From NCBI RefSeq assembly GCF_018449635.1, contig NZ_JAAVUV010000008.1:124001-188000 (forward strand): a stretch of DNA of 64,000 nt, in the 5' to 3' direction. Position numbers and translations under genes: made by a program. Positions 45,024 to 54,278 of this stretch are shown one piece after another; position 1 is the stretch's first letter; every line of letters begins with the position of its first letter. The notes beneath the pieces are model-generated. The model had not been told where the DNA came from and did not search any database. It worked only from the letters and a program-made list of their open reading frames with translations. The DNA comes from Caballeronia sp. dw_276. Lineage in GTDB: Bacteria; Pseudomonadota; Gammaproteobacteria; Burkholderiales; Burkholderiaceae.

Positions 45024-46091
45024 TTATTGCTGCACTTGCCCCGCCGCCGCAATCACGCGATGCACGAATCGCAGCTTCTCGACAACCGGCGGCGCGAGCG
45101 CGAACGGATAGGCGTCGGGCATGCCGAGGCTGCGATTCAGGCTGTTCAATGCATACGTGAGCGGAAACCACTGGTGCATCAGGTGATCGAACGTGGCCGC
45201 GCCATTCGGCGGCTGCGCGACGAGCGTAGGGTCGAGCGTATTCAGCGGTGCAAGGGCGACGCCGCAGGCGCGGGCGGTATCGATGGTATCGAAGATGTGG
45301 AGGTAGTGAGCCCACGTCTCCGCCCAGTCCTCCCACGCGTGCGTGGTCGCGTAGCCGCTCACGAACGACTTGTTCCAGTCGGGCGGCGGCCCTTCCTTGT
45401 AATGCTTTGCGAGGGCCGCGCTGTAGCTCGTGCGTTCATCGCCGAAGAGCGTCCGGAAACTTTCGATCCACGGCGTATCCGCGATCAGCCGATCGAAATA
45501 ATAGTGGCCGATTTCATGCCGGAAATGCCCGAGCAAAGTACGGTATGGCTCGCCCATCGCCAGGCGGGCGCGTTCGCGCTGGGCGTCGTCGGCCTCGGCG
45601 ATGTTCATCGTGATCAGGCCGTTGTCGTGGCCCGTCAGCACGCGTTTGCCCCGGCCATCCTCCATGAATTCGAACTGCAACCCCGTCTTGGGATTGTCCT
45701 GGCGAGAATCCACGCGCAGCCCGAGCGCGCCGAGTGTGTAAAGCAGGCGGCGCTTCGCGGCTTCCAGCCGGAACCAGTAATAGCGGCGGTTCGGCACGCC
45801 GAGGTTCGGAATGGTGTGGGTCAGGCGACACGCGTGACATAGGGGATCGCGGGAATCGGCGGGCACCATCCAGTTGCAGACTTTTTCGACCGCGTAGTTG
45901 TGGCACGGCTTGTACAGGCCCGCGTCGCCGCGTTCAGGATGGCGGCTGCGCCACAGGCCGTCGCCGGCGTCCTCGAACGCGCTGATTTCCGCGAGCTCGG
46001 GAATGAAGCCGAGCAGGGATTCGCAGCGTTCGCAGCGGAAGTTCTCGAAGAACACCAGCTGATTGCAGTGGTTGCAGTGGAAAGTTTTCAT
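45024..46091 (-). CDS. Putative zinc-binding metallopeptidase
   Basis: A 355-residue protein with the zincin motif HEIGH at 192-196 (HFRHEIGHYYFDRL). The N-terminus has a zinc ribbon (C6-x2-C9 ... C20-x2-C23), and a second cysteine group (C63, C72, C85, C88) follows. This is the arrangement of the putative zinc-binding metallopeptidase family that sits between ordinary cytoplasmic and envelope processing; the substrate is unknown. ATG complementing 46091 is chosen because it begins at the first zinc ribbon. Confidence 0.8.
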   Translation of the reverse strand: MKTFHCNHCNQLVFFENFRCERCESLLGFIPELAEISAFEDAGDGLWRSRHPERGDAGLYKPCHNYAVEKVCNWMVPADSRDPLCHACRLTHTIPNLGVPNRRYYWFRLEAAKRRLLYTLGALGLRVDSRQDNPKTGLQFEFMEDGRGKRVLTGHDNGLITMNIAEADDAQRERARLAMGEPYRTLLGHFRHEIGHYYFDRLIADTPWIESFRTLFGDERTSYSAALAKHYKEGPPPDWNKSFVSGYATTHAWEDWAETWAHYLHIFDTIDTARACGVALAPLNTLDPTLVAQPPNGAATFDHLMHQWFPLTYALNSLNRSLGMPDAYPFALAPPVVEKLRFVHRVIAAAGQVQQ

Positions 46092-46232
46092 GAGCCCGGA
46101 AGTCGGAGTGCGCGCATTTGTGCGCGACACATGTCCCGTTGAGTCCGGAACGTGCGCTGGAAGTGCCGATGGCGAGCGCGGCGGCGAACCAAAGGCGAGC
46201 GTACACCCGTTTGCGCAGCAACCTGCGTGCCG

Positions 46233-46817
46233 CTAGGTCAGGCGTGCGTCGAGGTACGCGGTCACCGCGATCTTGTATTCATCGATAAGAAGGCGCCGTT
46301 CCCTCGGCTTCGCGGCCATGTAGAGCGGCGGCAGTCCCTTCACGATCTGCAGAAGAACCTCGGCGATGCGCAGCGCGTCGGCGGGGGCAAGATCTTCCCG
46401 GCGGTGCGCGAACAATTCGGCGAAGCGCTGCCGCAAGCGGCTGCGGTCGTCATCGCTGCGATTGGTGGGCGTGGACGCCGCCGATAACGCCAGATAAGCC
46501 GGATGATCGCCGATAAACCCCGTCATCAGGTCGATCAGCCGGGCGGCGAGATCGGCCGTGCTGGCGGCGCGCGCGTGCTCCGCGAGCGCGCTCCAGCGCT
46601 CGTCCATGAGCGCTCCGTATTCGGTGCGCAGGGCGATGGCGAGCGCGTCCTTGTTCGGAAAATACTGATAAACCGCACCAATCGACGCGCCCGCGCGCGC
46701 CGCGATCTCGGTCATGGTGGCGGCTTCGAGGCCGCGTTCGCCGATGACGGCACCGGCGGCCGCGAGCATGTCCTGCATGCGCTTTTCGGCGCGTTCTTGC
46801 TGGGGAATGCGTCGCAT
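46233..46817 (-). CDS. TetR-family transcriptional regulator
   Basis: A 194-residue TetR regulator. N-terminal helix-turn-helix (EAATMTEIAARAGASIGAVY followed by QYFPNKDALAIALR); ligand domain from about residue 70. It lies 141 bp upstream of the peptidase gene on the same strand. No adjacent transporter or enzyme gene marks an evident target. Confidence 0.9.
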   Translation of the reverse strand: MRRIPQQERAEKRMQDMLAAAGAVIGERGLEAATMTEIAARAGASIGAVYQYFPNKDALAIALRTEYGALMDERWSALAEHARAASTADLAARLIDLMTGFIGDHPAYLALSAASTPTNRSDDDRSRLRQRFAELFAHRREDLAPADALRIAEVLLQIVKGLPPLYMAAKPRERRLLIDEYKIAVTAYLDARLT

Positions 46818-46907
46818 GGGTGAACGTAGATGTACGGGAGTGCTCAGGTTACACGCAAGGGTGCTGGTCAGTCGGTCTGGCGTCTTGGTTGAAAAGATAC
46901 ATTTCAG

Positions 46908-47825
46908 TCACGACGATGACAGGACTTCCTCGAGCTGGGCAACGAGAGCTGTCCGTTTGTCCGTGCCTATGCTGTCCAAATTATGCTGGCGCCATCGAAC
47001 AGCAGGCAACTCTGCTGATGACTGGAGATCCAGGGCGTCCCATATTGGATCGCCACGCTCGAAGGCCAAAAGGAATTCCCGATGGAGTTTTGGCATCGAT
47101 CCAACCATCTCACGAACCAATGTTTCCCGGGCCGCCAGGAGTTCGTCCAGCTGAACCGGTTTTCGAGTCATGCCGACAAAACCTCGCTCGAACTCTGCCG
47201 CGATGTCTTTGCGCCGAACGGTGAGGATCTCGGCCATCGGTCGATCGTGGCTGACAAGATAGATCAAGAAAGCTCGCCGTAGCGCCTCGTCGATACCCTC
47301 GTTGGCCAGCAGATCGCGAACGTCAAAGAGGTCGCGAGGGTGTTGCCGATCCAGCGCGGCAACAATCTTTCCGGCATAAAGGTCGGCAAAGGACAGGACG
47401 CGCATTTCGGCGAAACCGAATTGCTCTTCCACGCCTGGCGACACGGAACGCATCTCCGGCTCGAACACGCACCCCCGTAGCACGGGCGTCACTTCAATCT
47501 TGATCTGTGTGCCGTTTCCGCGGACCGCAAGTTTGGTGACCACGTCCTCGCGGGAAAGTGCCGTTATTACGCGTGTTCCGGGGATGGCCCTGCCAATGCG
47601 ATCGGCAATCCTCGACATCGCTGCATCGATGGCTGCGAGCGAGGCCGGTCGATTCTGGACTGGCAGATAGGTTAGATCGATGTCGACCGAGAGACGCGGA
47701 AGATCGCGCACAAAGAGATTGATGGCCGTGCCGCCTTTTATTGCGAAACAGTCTTCGGCAGCAACGGAAGGCAAAGTCCGAATCAGCAGTTCGACCTGGC
47801 GTCGATAAGCATCCGCAAAAGCCAT
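46908..47825 (-). CDS. abiEii: AbiEii/AbiGii-type nucleotidyltransferase toxin
   Basis: A 305-residue toxin of the type IV AbiE toxin-antitoxin family, a DUF1814 nucleotidyltransferase. It shows the active-site triad pattern KGGTAINL (30-37) and D48-x-D50 (LSVDIDLTYL), then AGKIVAALDRQHPRDLFDV, which holds the conserved Lys and R-D-x-x-D catalytic residues. In the family the toxin blocks growth by modifying tRNA or by nucleotide transfer, and the pair also confers phage resistance by abortive infection. It shares one base with the antitoxin stop codon. The lower GC and codon use differ from the neighbours, consistent with acquisition. Confidence 0.9.
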   Translation of the reverse strand: MAFADAYRRQVELLIRTLPSVAAEDCFAIKGGTAINLFVRDLPRLSVDIDLTYLPVQNRPASLAAIDAAMSRIADRIGRAIPGTRVITALSREDVVTKLAVRGNGTQIKIEVTPVLRGCVFEPEMRSVSPGVEEQFGFAEMRVLSFADLYAGKIVAALDRQHPRDLFDVRDLLANEGIDEALRRAFLIYLVSHDRPMAEILTVRRKDIAAEFERGFVGMTRKPVQLDELLAARETLVREMVGSMPKLHREFLLAFERGDPIWDALDLQSSAELPAVRWRQHNLDSIGTDKRTALVAQLEEVLSSS

Positions 47826-48673
47826 TAACGTACCTCGTTCAAATCCTTGGGAACGGTGATCCGGTAGGTGAGATCCAGCCGCCCGCCTTTTACCAGCATG
47901 CGCTTGCCCGAGCCAAGCCCGATCTTCGAACGATCGAGGTGCTTGAGCCAGGCATGGTCATGTCGGTCTGCAAAGAAGAAAAACAGACGCTTTACCTTCA
48001 CGCTTTGACAACGACCGAGCAGCACTTGTAATCGTCTCGGCGCAAGGTTGCTCAATCCTTCCATCAGCATATCGGCCTGATGGAAGCTTTCGCGATCTGG
48101 CAATTGGTCGAGAAGTTCGAGAATGGCGCGTTCGGGCGTAGAGACTACGAGCGGCCAGTCCCATTGCCCCCATGGAAGCGAGCGCAGCCCTGCATCCTGG
48201 AGTGACGCAGCGTCTTTTGCCGGCGGCACGTCGTCCGGGACGAGGGAAGGAAAGTTGACGTGGTCTAAATCGTTCCCAAAAAGCGGCGCGCTGTTGTGGA
48301 AGACAAACCGCTCCTTGATAGGAAGTGTGGAGAGCCACCCCGGCGGCTTCGCCGGTCCATGAATGTGGATCTCGGAAGAGGCTTGCGACAGGTAGTGCGC
48401 ATAGCCTTGCAACTCCAGCGCAGTCCGGCCGCCGACAACGAGGCGACGTCCCAAGAGCGTCTGCAGCGAAATAACGACCTGTTGCCAGCTCAAGTGTCCA
48501 CGTGGGCGTCGATAAACGCTTCTGGCCGGCTGCTCCAGCCAACCCGAGGTGACGTATTTGGCGCGTAGGGAAGTAGAGTAATCCTGAGCGGACAGCCACG
48601 CGGCATCGACGAGCAGCCCCTCTGGCAGGAGGTGCTCCATCCGGTTCAGCTTTCCTAAAATTTGCTCACTCAT
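47825..48673 (-). CDS. abiEi: AbiEi-type antitoxin / autorepressor
   Basis: A 282-residue protein in the AbiEi position, with an N-terminal winged-helix-like part and the segment GWLEQPARSVYRRPRG characteristic of AbiEi antitoxins. In this family the antitoxin does not bind the toxin but represses the operon and suppresses toxin activity. A 23-bp inverted repeat (48694-48716) and a second (48673-48690) lie just upstream of the start codon. The start/stop overlap TAATG couples it to the toxin gene. The tail (about 200-282) is less conserved to me, so antitoxin function is inferred from order and domain pattern. Confidence 0.85.
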   Translation of the reverse strand: MSEQILGKLNRMEHLLPEGLLVDAAWLSAQDYSTSLRAKYVTSGWLEQPARSVYRRPRGHLSWQQVVISLQTLLGRRLVVGGRTALELQGYAHYLSQASSEIHIHGPAKPPGWLSTLPIKERFVFHNSAPLFGNDLDHVNFPSLVPDDVPPAKDAASLQDAGLRSLPWGQWDWPLVVSTPERAILELLDQLPDRESFHQADMLMEGLSNLAPRRLQVLLGRCQSVKVKRLFFFFADRHDHAWLKHLDRSKIGLGSGKRMLVKGGRLDLTYRITVPKDLNEVR

Positions 48674-48716
48674 AGTCGACGATATGACTAATCTTCAAAC
48701 CGATTTAAGGTTTGAA
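48673..48716. promoter_or_regulatory. Inverted repeats upstream of the AbiE operon
   Basis: TTCAAACC-GATTTAA-GGTTTGAA at 48694-48716, and TAGTC...GACTA at 48673-48690, abutting the abiEi start. A 23-bp dyad is the size of AbiEi operators described in other bacteria, and the position suits negative autoregulation. Confidence 0.6.
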
Positions 48717-48829
48717 ATTATAGTCGTTTGCGTAGCGAAAGTGAGTAAATCGAGCGATTGGTGATCCGAGTTACCTACCGGCGGATGCCCGGCGTTGATA
48801 CGGTTCAATCGAAAGGTGCGGGGATTTCG

Positions 48830-50353
48830 TTAATAAGACGCCTTGGAGTCGATCGAGGAACCTGAAGCTGACGCCGCGCCGGATTTCCCGGAGCTAGTTG
48901 TCGTTGCTGCAGCATTGGAATCAGGCGCTGTGGCCATCTCCCACCCCCCGCCAAGCGCAAGAAACAGGTTCACCTGATCGATGGCAACCTGCCCCTCAGC
49001 CGCCGATAACTGCGCGTTCGTCGATGTCAGTACGCGCGTCGCGTCCAGATCGGCAATAAACGATTCGCGCCCGGCGAGGAAAAACCGGTGCGTCTGGTCG
49101 GCGGATTCGGCCGCCGATTTTTGCGCGGCGCGCAACGCTTCCGCGCGCGCGTAGTCGGCGGAATAGGTCGCGAGACTCGACTGTGTTTCCCGCAGCGCCT
49201 TGAGCACGACGCCATCGAACTGGGCGAGGGCGGCGTCGGCGCCATATTGCGCTTCGTGGATTCGGCCGCGCGCGCCGTTCACCGGGAAGGTCCAACTGAT
49301 GAGCGGACCAAAACCCCATCGCGCGGTGGGTTGCGTGCCGAGATCCTCGAGCACCCCCGTCAAACCTGCCGACGCGCCGATGCTAACCGTCGGATACAAC
49401 GCGCCCGTCGCCACACCAATGCGCGCCGTCGATGCCGCAAGCTTGCGCTCGGCCTGACGCACGTCGGGACGGCGTCGCAAGAGGGCGGCGCCATCGCCGA
49501 CGGGCAAGGGCTGGGCGATCGTCGGCGTCTTGTTGCACGCGTAAACCGGCTTGGGCAGGTCTTCCGGCGAACGTGCGAGCAGCGCTGCCAGTTGATACTG
49601 CGCGATCTTGCGGCGTGCGGTGTAGACGGGAATATTCGCGCTGAGTGTGGCGACCTGCGTCTGGCCGGCGGTGACATCGGGCGCGTTGCCGCGTCCGGCC
49701 TGCTGCAACCGGCGCGATACCGACACCCGTTGGCGCTGCAATGCGAGCGACCGTTGCGCGATCACGAGTTCTTCCGCCGCCGAGCAATTCTGCACATAGG
49801 CGCGCACGACATCGGCCACGACGGAAATCCGCGCGAGATCGGCGGCGGCCTGGGTGGCATCGCTGTCCGCTTGCGCCGCTTCCACGCCGCGGCGCAGCGT
49901 GCCGAAAAGATCGAGTTCGTACGAGATGTTGATGCCGACATCGCCTTCGTTCGCGACCGGGATTTTCTCGAAGAGGAGGTATTGCTCGGCTGACTCCTGC
50001 GCGCGCTTGAACGCGGCCGATGTCCCGCCCGAAAAGCCGCCTTGCGATTGCGCCACGCCCAGCGCGGCGCGCGAGCGGCCGAGGTTTGCCGCCGCCACGC
50101 GCAAATCGGTATTCGATGCCATCGCTTGCTGCACGAGGTCATCGAGGACGGGGTCATCGTAGAGACGCCACCAATGGGTCGGCACGGCGCCGGCGTTCAC
50201 CGTCGACTGGCCTTCTGCCCCGTCGAGTGGCGCATTGGCGTAAGGCGCGTTGACAGCGGCGTTTTTCGGCAGGGAGTAATCAGGGCCGACGGTAAAGCAC
50301 GCGGCGAGCGCGAGCACGAACGGCGTCAGGGCGAGGGCGCGCGGCATCTTCAT
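48830..50353 (-). CDS. NodT-family outer-membrane efflux lipoprotein
   Basis: A 507-residue outer-membrane factor. Lipobox LAAC (Cys19), followed by TVGPDYSLP, an OprM-type opening, and by two OEP repeats (for example LLRRRPDVRQAERKLAASTA in the second). The C-terminal 35 residues are a Ser/Ala/Thr-rich tail without structure. ATGA overlap with the adaptor gene shows coupled translation. It is the last gene of an aromatic-acid efflux operon and distinct from the OMF at 26640. Confidence 0.9.
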   Translation of the reverse strand: MKMPRALALTPFVLALAACFTVGPDYSLPKNAAVNAPYANAPLDGAEGQSTVNAGAVPTHWWRLYDDPVLDDLVQQAMASNTDLRVAAANLGRSRAALGVAQSQGGFSGGTSAAFKRAQESAEQYLLFEKIPVANEGDVGINISYELDLFGTLRRGVEAAQADSDATQAAADLARISVVADVVRAYVQNCSAAEELVIAQRSLALQRQRVSVSRRLQQAGRGNAPDVTAGQTQVATLSANIPVYTARRKIAQYQLAALLARSPEDLPKPVYACNKTPTIAQPLPVGDGAALLRRRPDVRQAERKLAASTARIGVATGALYPTVSIGASAGLTGVLEDLGTQPTARWGFGPLISWTFPVNGARGRIHEAQYGADAALAQFDGVVLKALRETQSSLATYSADYARAEALRAAQKSAAESADQTHRFFLAGRESFIADLDATRVLTSTNAQLSAAEGQVAIDQVNLFLALGGGWEMATAPDSNAAATTTSSGKSGAASASGSSIDSKASY

Positions 50354-51339
50354 TTGCTTGCCACCGGCACAGAAGCGGCGGCGCCGGTGGTCACTGGAAC
50401 CACGCCGCTAGCCGTGACTGGCGCGGACGCGGCCGAAGCTCCGCTGGCGGGCGCAGGCGTGCCGCTGGTCGGCGTCAGATCGCGCACCGACACCGTCGCC
50501 GTGCGTCCCGCGATCATCCGAAAATCCGCCGGCACTTCGTCCAGCGCAATGCGCACCGGAATCCGTTGCGCAAGCCGCACCCAACTGAACGCCGGATTCA
50601 CGTTCGGCAGCAGGTTCGATCCCTGCACGCGGTCACGGTCCTCGATCCCCGCCACGATGCTCTGCACATGCCCGCGCAGGATCGCGGGTTCGCCCATCAC
50701 CTTGATATCGACTGCCTGGCCTATGTCGATACCCCGCAGCTTCGTTTCTTCGAAGTATCCATCGACGCGGAACGAATGCAGATCCACCACGGACAACACC
50801 GAACGTCCCGCCGTCACGAATTCGCCCGTGCGCGGCGCGCGGTCGTTGAGATAACCGTCGACGGGACTCACGATCGTCGTGCGCTGCAAATTGAGGCGCG
50901 CGGTATCGATGGCGACTTCCGCATCGGCGAGCGCCGCTTCGGCCTGCTGCACGCGTGAACGGCTTTCTTCCGTGATCTCGCGCGCGACGAGGTCGCCAAG
51001 CGTGCGGTTGCGGGCGTCTTCGCGGCGTGCCTGATCGAGCGTCGCGCGGCGCTGCAACGCGGTCGCCTGCGCCTGGCGCAAGGTGAGCGCGTATCGCGCA
51101 TGATCGATGACAAACAGTACCTGGCCGGCCTTTACCGGCTGGTTATCGACCACCTTTACATCGACGATCAGGCCGCCCACATCAGGCGCCACTTGCACGA
51201 CGTCGGCGCGAACATGGCCGTCGCGCGTCCACGGCGCAAACATGTAATAAGCCACGAGCCGCCACAGCACGAACGCGGCAATGACCACGACGACGAGCGT
51301 AAAGAGGATCTGTCCAACGGAGAACCAGGTTTTTTTCAC
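50350..51339 (-). CDS. AaeA-like HlyD membrane-fusion protein
   Basis: A 329-residue periplasmic adaptor. One N-terminal helix (about 8-30), lipoyl half GHVRADVVQVAPDVGGLIVD, helical hairpin (about 85-150), second lipoyl half TIVSPVDGYLNDRAPRTGE, then beta-barrel. The C-terminus is a Thr/Ala/Gly/Pro-rich extension of about 40 residues. Its ATG overlaps the small DUF1656 gene by four bases, so three genes are translated as a chain. It bridges the FUSC pump and the outer-membrane factor. Confidence 0.9.
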   Translation of the reverse strand: MKKTWFSVGQILFTLVVVVIAAFVLWRLVAYYMFAPWTRDGHVRADVVQVAPDVGGLIVDVKVVDNQPVKAGQVLFVIDHARYALTLRQAQATALQRRATLDQARREDARNRTLGDLVAREITEESRSRVQQAEAALADAEVAIDTARLNLQRTTIVSPVDGYLNDRAPRTGEFVTAGRSVLSVVDLHSFRVDGYFEETKLRGIDIGQAVDIKVMGEPAILRGHVQSIVAGIEDRDRVQGSNLLPNVNPAFSWVRLAQRIPVRIALDEVPADFRMIAGRTATVSVRDLTPTSGTPAPASGASAASAPVTASGVVPVTTGAAASVPVASK

Positions 51340-51545
51340 GGTAATAGCCGATGCGAAACAATGACCACGATGCCAAGCACGATCACGTAGATCGCGAGGT
51401 CGAAAATGGAACGATGCCAGACGAAACGGTAGAGCCCCACGCGCGCGAACACGCGCGTGAGAACCAGGCAGAACAGGTACGAGACCAGCATCAGGATCAG
51501 CACGGCCGGCAGGAAAACGCCGTAGATATCGATTTCGCCGATCAT
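51336..51545 (-). CDS. DUF1656 (AaeX-like) small membrane protein
   Basis: A 69-residue inner-membrane protein with two hydrophobic helices (FLPAVLILMLVSYLFCLVLT and IYVIVLGIVVIVSH). The family accompanies aromatic-acid efflux pumps but its role is unknown. It begins 38 bases beyond the FUSC stop and overlaps the adaptor gene. Start at the ATG complementing 51545 matches the usual family length. Confidence 0.88.
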   Translation of the reverse strand: MIGEIDIYGVFLPAVLILMLVSYLFCLVLTRVFARVGLYRFVWHRSIFDLAIYVIVLGIVVIVSHRLLP

Positions 51546-51582
51546 CGCGGGATGCTTGTTAGAGAGGTGCACGAAAGGCGCG

Positions 51583-53694
51583 TCATGCCGCGGCCTCGGG
51601 TTCAGGCGGCAACGCGGACGCGACCGTTTCCGGAAACAATGAGAGACGCATGCCAACGAGCGCATGCAGCGCGTCGCGAACCTGACGGCCGGGCGGTGGC
51701 GCGACCTGGCTTTGCGCGGCATCGGCTTCCGCCTGCACCGGACCGCCGCGACGCGTCATGCGGGTCAGCGCGGTATCGATGTCGGTTTCCAGGCTTTGCG
51801 GCACCGGTTGCCGTGATCCGCGCTCGACGTTGTGCTGGAAATAAGCGCGCACGCCTTCGAGCACTCTATCCACGGACGCCAGTTCCGCCTCGCCGAGCCG
51901 GCGCCGCAAGCGCCGCAAATCGAGCGCGTTGAATGCAATACGCAGGTCGCGAAAACTTTCGATGGACGGGTGGCGGCGGTCATCGGTGGCGGCTAGACGC
52001 GGGACGATCTGCATCATCCGGTCGACCATGCGCGAGGTCAGGTTCTTCTGGTCATCGACGGGACGGGTCGATGCGCTCAGCACCACGTCGCGCCAGCTCG
52101 ACCGGATCAGCCGCGAGGCGGCCAGTTCCGCGCCGAACGGCCGCGTCACGCGCGTCCAGACGAACGCGAACAACAGGCCCGCCGGACCTGCGAGGTTGCT
52201 GTTCATGAAGGTCAGGAAATTGGCATCGTAGGTGCCCTGGATGCTGATGAACGTCGCCGTGTTCACGGCCGTCAGCATGGTTGCCAGGTTGAATTGCGGA
52301 CGCGGGATCAGCGTGCCGATCAAGATAAACGGGACCGCGAACATGATCACGAGCATCGGGAAGTCGTGCACGGTCGGCAAGATCACAAAGAGATATAACC
52401 CGGCCAGCACGACGGCAAGACACGTGTAGATAAAGAACGAGAACACTTGCGGCGCGGGTTCGTCGAGCGCCGCGAAAAAGCAGCAGGCCACCGCCGCCAG
52501 CGTCACCGCGCCCGCGCCGTCGTTCCAGCCGGACGCAATCCAGATGCTCATGGAAACGAAGATGGCGAGCATGGCGGAGCCAGCGGAGAACAGCAGCATG
52601 CCGCGATCGAAGTATTGCTGTGTACCGCCGAGCCGCCAGTGGCGATAACGCGGACGCCACGAACCTTTTTCGTTCGTGATGATGACGCGCAGCGAACGGC
52701 AATCCTGCCAGACATCGACGAGCTGTTTCAGGCGCCACAGTGTGTTCGACAGCAGCGCGCCATCCCATGTGCGCAAGCGGTCCGCATCGGGTTGCAGGCT
52801 CGCGATGCGGGCTCGCAAGGCGTCGGCGTTCGCATCGGTATCGGCGGAGCCGGATCTGGCATTGATGGGTTCATCGAACCACTTGACGATATCGTCGAGA
52901 AGCGGCTTGAGACCCTCCGGCGGCGGTTTCTGGCCGCTGAACAAGGCCGCGAGCGGATCGCCGATCGCCGACATGATCGGCAGCAACAGTTGCATCCGGC
53001 CGCGCAACGCCTGCGCGCGAGCCACTATGTCCGGCCTCGTGTGATCGTAGGCAAGCTGGCTCAGCAGGAATTCGAGCTGGTTCACCGTCGATGCCAGCCG
53101 TTGCCGGCAAGCCGAAATGGCCTGGCCCGAGAGGCGGCCGGAAAGCGTTTCCTTTGCATAGAACGCGGCGTCCCGAAACCAGGCATCCGTGCGTTCGATG
53201 AGCGTAGGCGCGAGGCGGCTCGGGAACAGCGCGCCGCCGACCACGCTCGCGCAGACAATGCCGAGCACGATTTCCTCGGTCCGCGAAACAGCGAGATCGA
53301 AGATGCCGGCCGGATTCATCACGGAGGGCAGGGCGATCAGCGGCATGGTGTAGCCGGCGAGCATGAAAACATAGCTGCGCGCGGTGCGGTCGTTGATGGC
53401 GAGAAACAGCAGCGTGCCCGTCCAGATTGCAACGACGGCACTGAAGATATACGGCGATTCAACGAACGGCGGCACGAACAGCACAGCGGCCGACGCCCCG
53501 ATCATGGTGCCAAGCGCGCGGTATAAAGCCTTGGAACGCGTCGCGCCGACGAAGGGATTCGAGACAATATAGACGGTCGCCATGGCCCAGTAAGGGCGCG
53601 GCAATTCCAGCTTGAGGCCGATATACAGCGCCAGCATGGAAGCAATGAAGGTCTTGACCGAAAACAGCCATTCGCGCGAAGTGGGGTACGTCAT
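51583..53694 (-). CDS. FUSC-family aromatic-acid efflux pump (AaeB-like)
   Basis: A 703-residue inner-membrane exporter. Two transmembrane bundles (about 10-160 and 360-510) each precede a soluble domain. FUSC landmarks include the opening FSVKTFIASMLALYIGLKLE and PYWAMATVYIVSNPFVGATR. Homologues export p-hydroxybenzoate and other phenolic acids that damage the cell when overproduced. It follows the MarR regulator by six bases, and leads the operon marR-fusC-DUF1656-adaptor-OMF. Confidence 0.9.
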   Translation of the reverse strand: MTYPTSREWLFSVKTFIASMLALYIGLKLELPRPYWAMATVYIVSNPFVGATRSKALYRALGTMIGASAAVLFVPPFVESPYIFSAVVAIWTGTLLFLAINDRTARSYVFMLAGYTMPLIALPSVMNPAGIFDLAVSRTEEIVLGIVCASVVGGALFPSRLAPTLIERTDAWFRDAAFYAKETLSGRLSGQAISACRQRLASTVNQLEFLLSQLAYDHTRPDIVARAQALRGRMQLLLPIMSAIGDPLAALFSGQKPPPEGLKPLLDDIVKWFDEPINARSGSADTDANADALRARIASLQPDADRLRTWDGALLSNTLWRLKQLVDVWQDCRSLRVIITNEKGSWRPRYRHWRLGGTQQYFDRGMLLFSAGSAMLAIFVSMSIWIASGWNDGAGAVTLAAVACCFFAALDEPAPQVFSFFIYTCLAVVLAGLYLFVILPTVHDFPMLVIMFAVPFILIGTLIPRPQFNLATMLTAVNTATFISIQGTYDANFLTFMNSNLAGPAGLLFAFVWTRVTRPFGAELAASRLIRSSWRDVVLSASTRPVDDQKNLTSRMVDRMMQIVPRLAATDDRRHPSIESFRDLRIAFNALDLRRLRRRLGEAELASVDRVLEGVRAYFQHNVERGSRQPVPQSLETDIDTALTRMTRRGGPVQAEADAAQSQVAPPPGRQVRDALHALVGMRLSLFPETVASALPPEPEAAA

Positions 53695-53700
53695 GGTGCG

Positions 53701-54216
53701 CTAGACGCCTTCTTCCGTATCGGTGCTGTCTGGATTGGGTTTCGACGATGCCTGTGGTGTTTGCGATGCGGGACCTGCCGCACCCAGTTTAAACGCAGCG
53801 AATACGCGCAGGGTGGCTTCGAGATCTTCTTGGGTGACGTTTTGCAACACATCGTGGCGCAGTCCAATCAATTCTTTCTCGATCTTCGCCGTGACGGTGC
53901 GGCCTTCGTCGGTGAGGGAGATGATTTTGGCGCGCCTGTCGTCGGGATCTTCTTCCCGGCGCACGAGATTTGCCGCGCACAGTTGATCGAGCAGACGCAC
54001 GAGCGAAGGCCCTTCGATACCCGTCATTTCCGCCAGCGCCACCTGCCGCACGGGCGCGTCGAGCCGCCCCGCAATGAGCAGCGGCGTGGCGCAAGCTTCG
54101 GAGACGTTGTAGGCCGCGATCACGCTGTGGCTGGTTCGCCGCCATTGACGGGAGGCGATCACAAGCGCGCTACTTACGGATTGTCGGAGAACATCGATTG
54201 TCGGCATGGCGCGCAT
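53701..54216 (-). CDS. MarR-family regulator of the aromatic-acid efflux operon
   Basis: A MarR protein of about 170 residues. Winged helix-turn-helix: EACATPLLIAGRLDAPVRQV, ALAEMTGIEGPSLVRLLDQL and the wing LVRREEDPDDRRAKIISLTD. A Pro/Ser-rich tail of about 25 residues follows the last helix. The start is the ATG complementing 54216 or the one at 54207. It is the first gene of the efflux operon; three GTCGG-type repeats around its start (54181-54233) suggest autorepression relieved by a phenolic ligand. Confidence 0.88.
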   Translation of the reverse strand: MRAMPTIDVLRQSVSSALVIASRQWRRTSHSVIAAYNVSEACATPLLIAGRLDAPVRQVALAEMTGIEGPSLVRLLDQLCAANLVRREEDPDDRRAKIISLTDEGRTVTAKIEKELIGLRHDVLQNVTQEDLEATLRVFAAFKLGAAGPASQTPQASSKPNPDSTDTEEGV

Positions 54217-54233
54217 TGTATTTCGCCGACAAT
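54181..54233. promoter_or_regulatory. Repeated TTGTCGG motif over the marR start
   Basis: TTGTCGG occurs at 54181-54187 and 54198-54204. ATTGTCGGC (54197-54205) is the inverted partner of GCCGACAAT (54225-54233). These half-sites overlap the start codon and promoter region of marR. Confidence 0.55.
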
Positions 54234-54278
54234 TCGTTAGCAAGCTATTGAATTGATTTTTGGGGTCGGAGTTGCGTT

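Noticed and set aside
47741..48031. Plus-strand frame within the AbiE pair
   Set aside because: It lies opposite the AbiEi/AbiEii junction and shows no domain; both minus-strand genes have family motifs.
52447..53526. Long plus-strand frame opposite the FUSC pump
   Set aside because: Same Arg/Ala-rich shadow composition; FUSC helices and domain motifs are clear on the minus strand.
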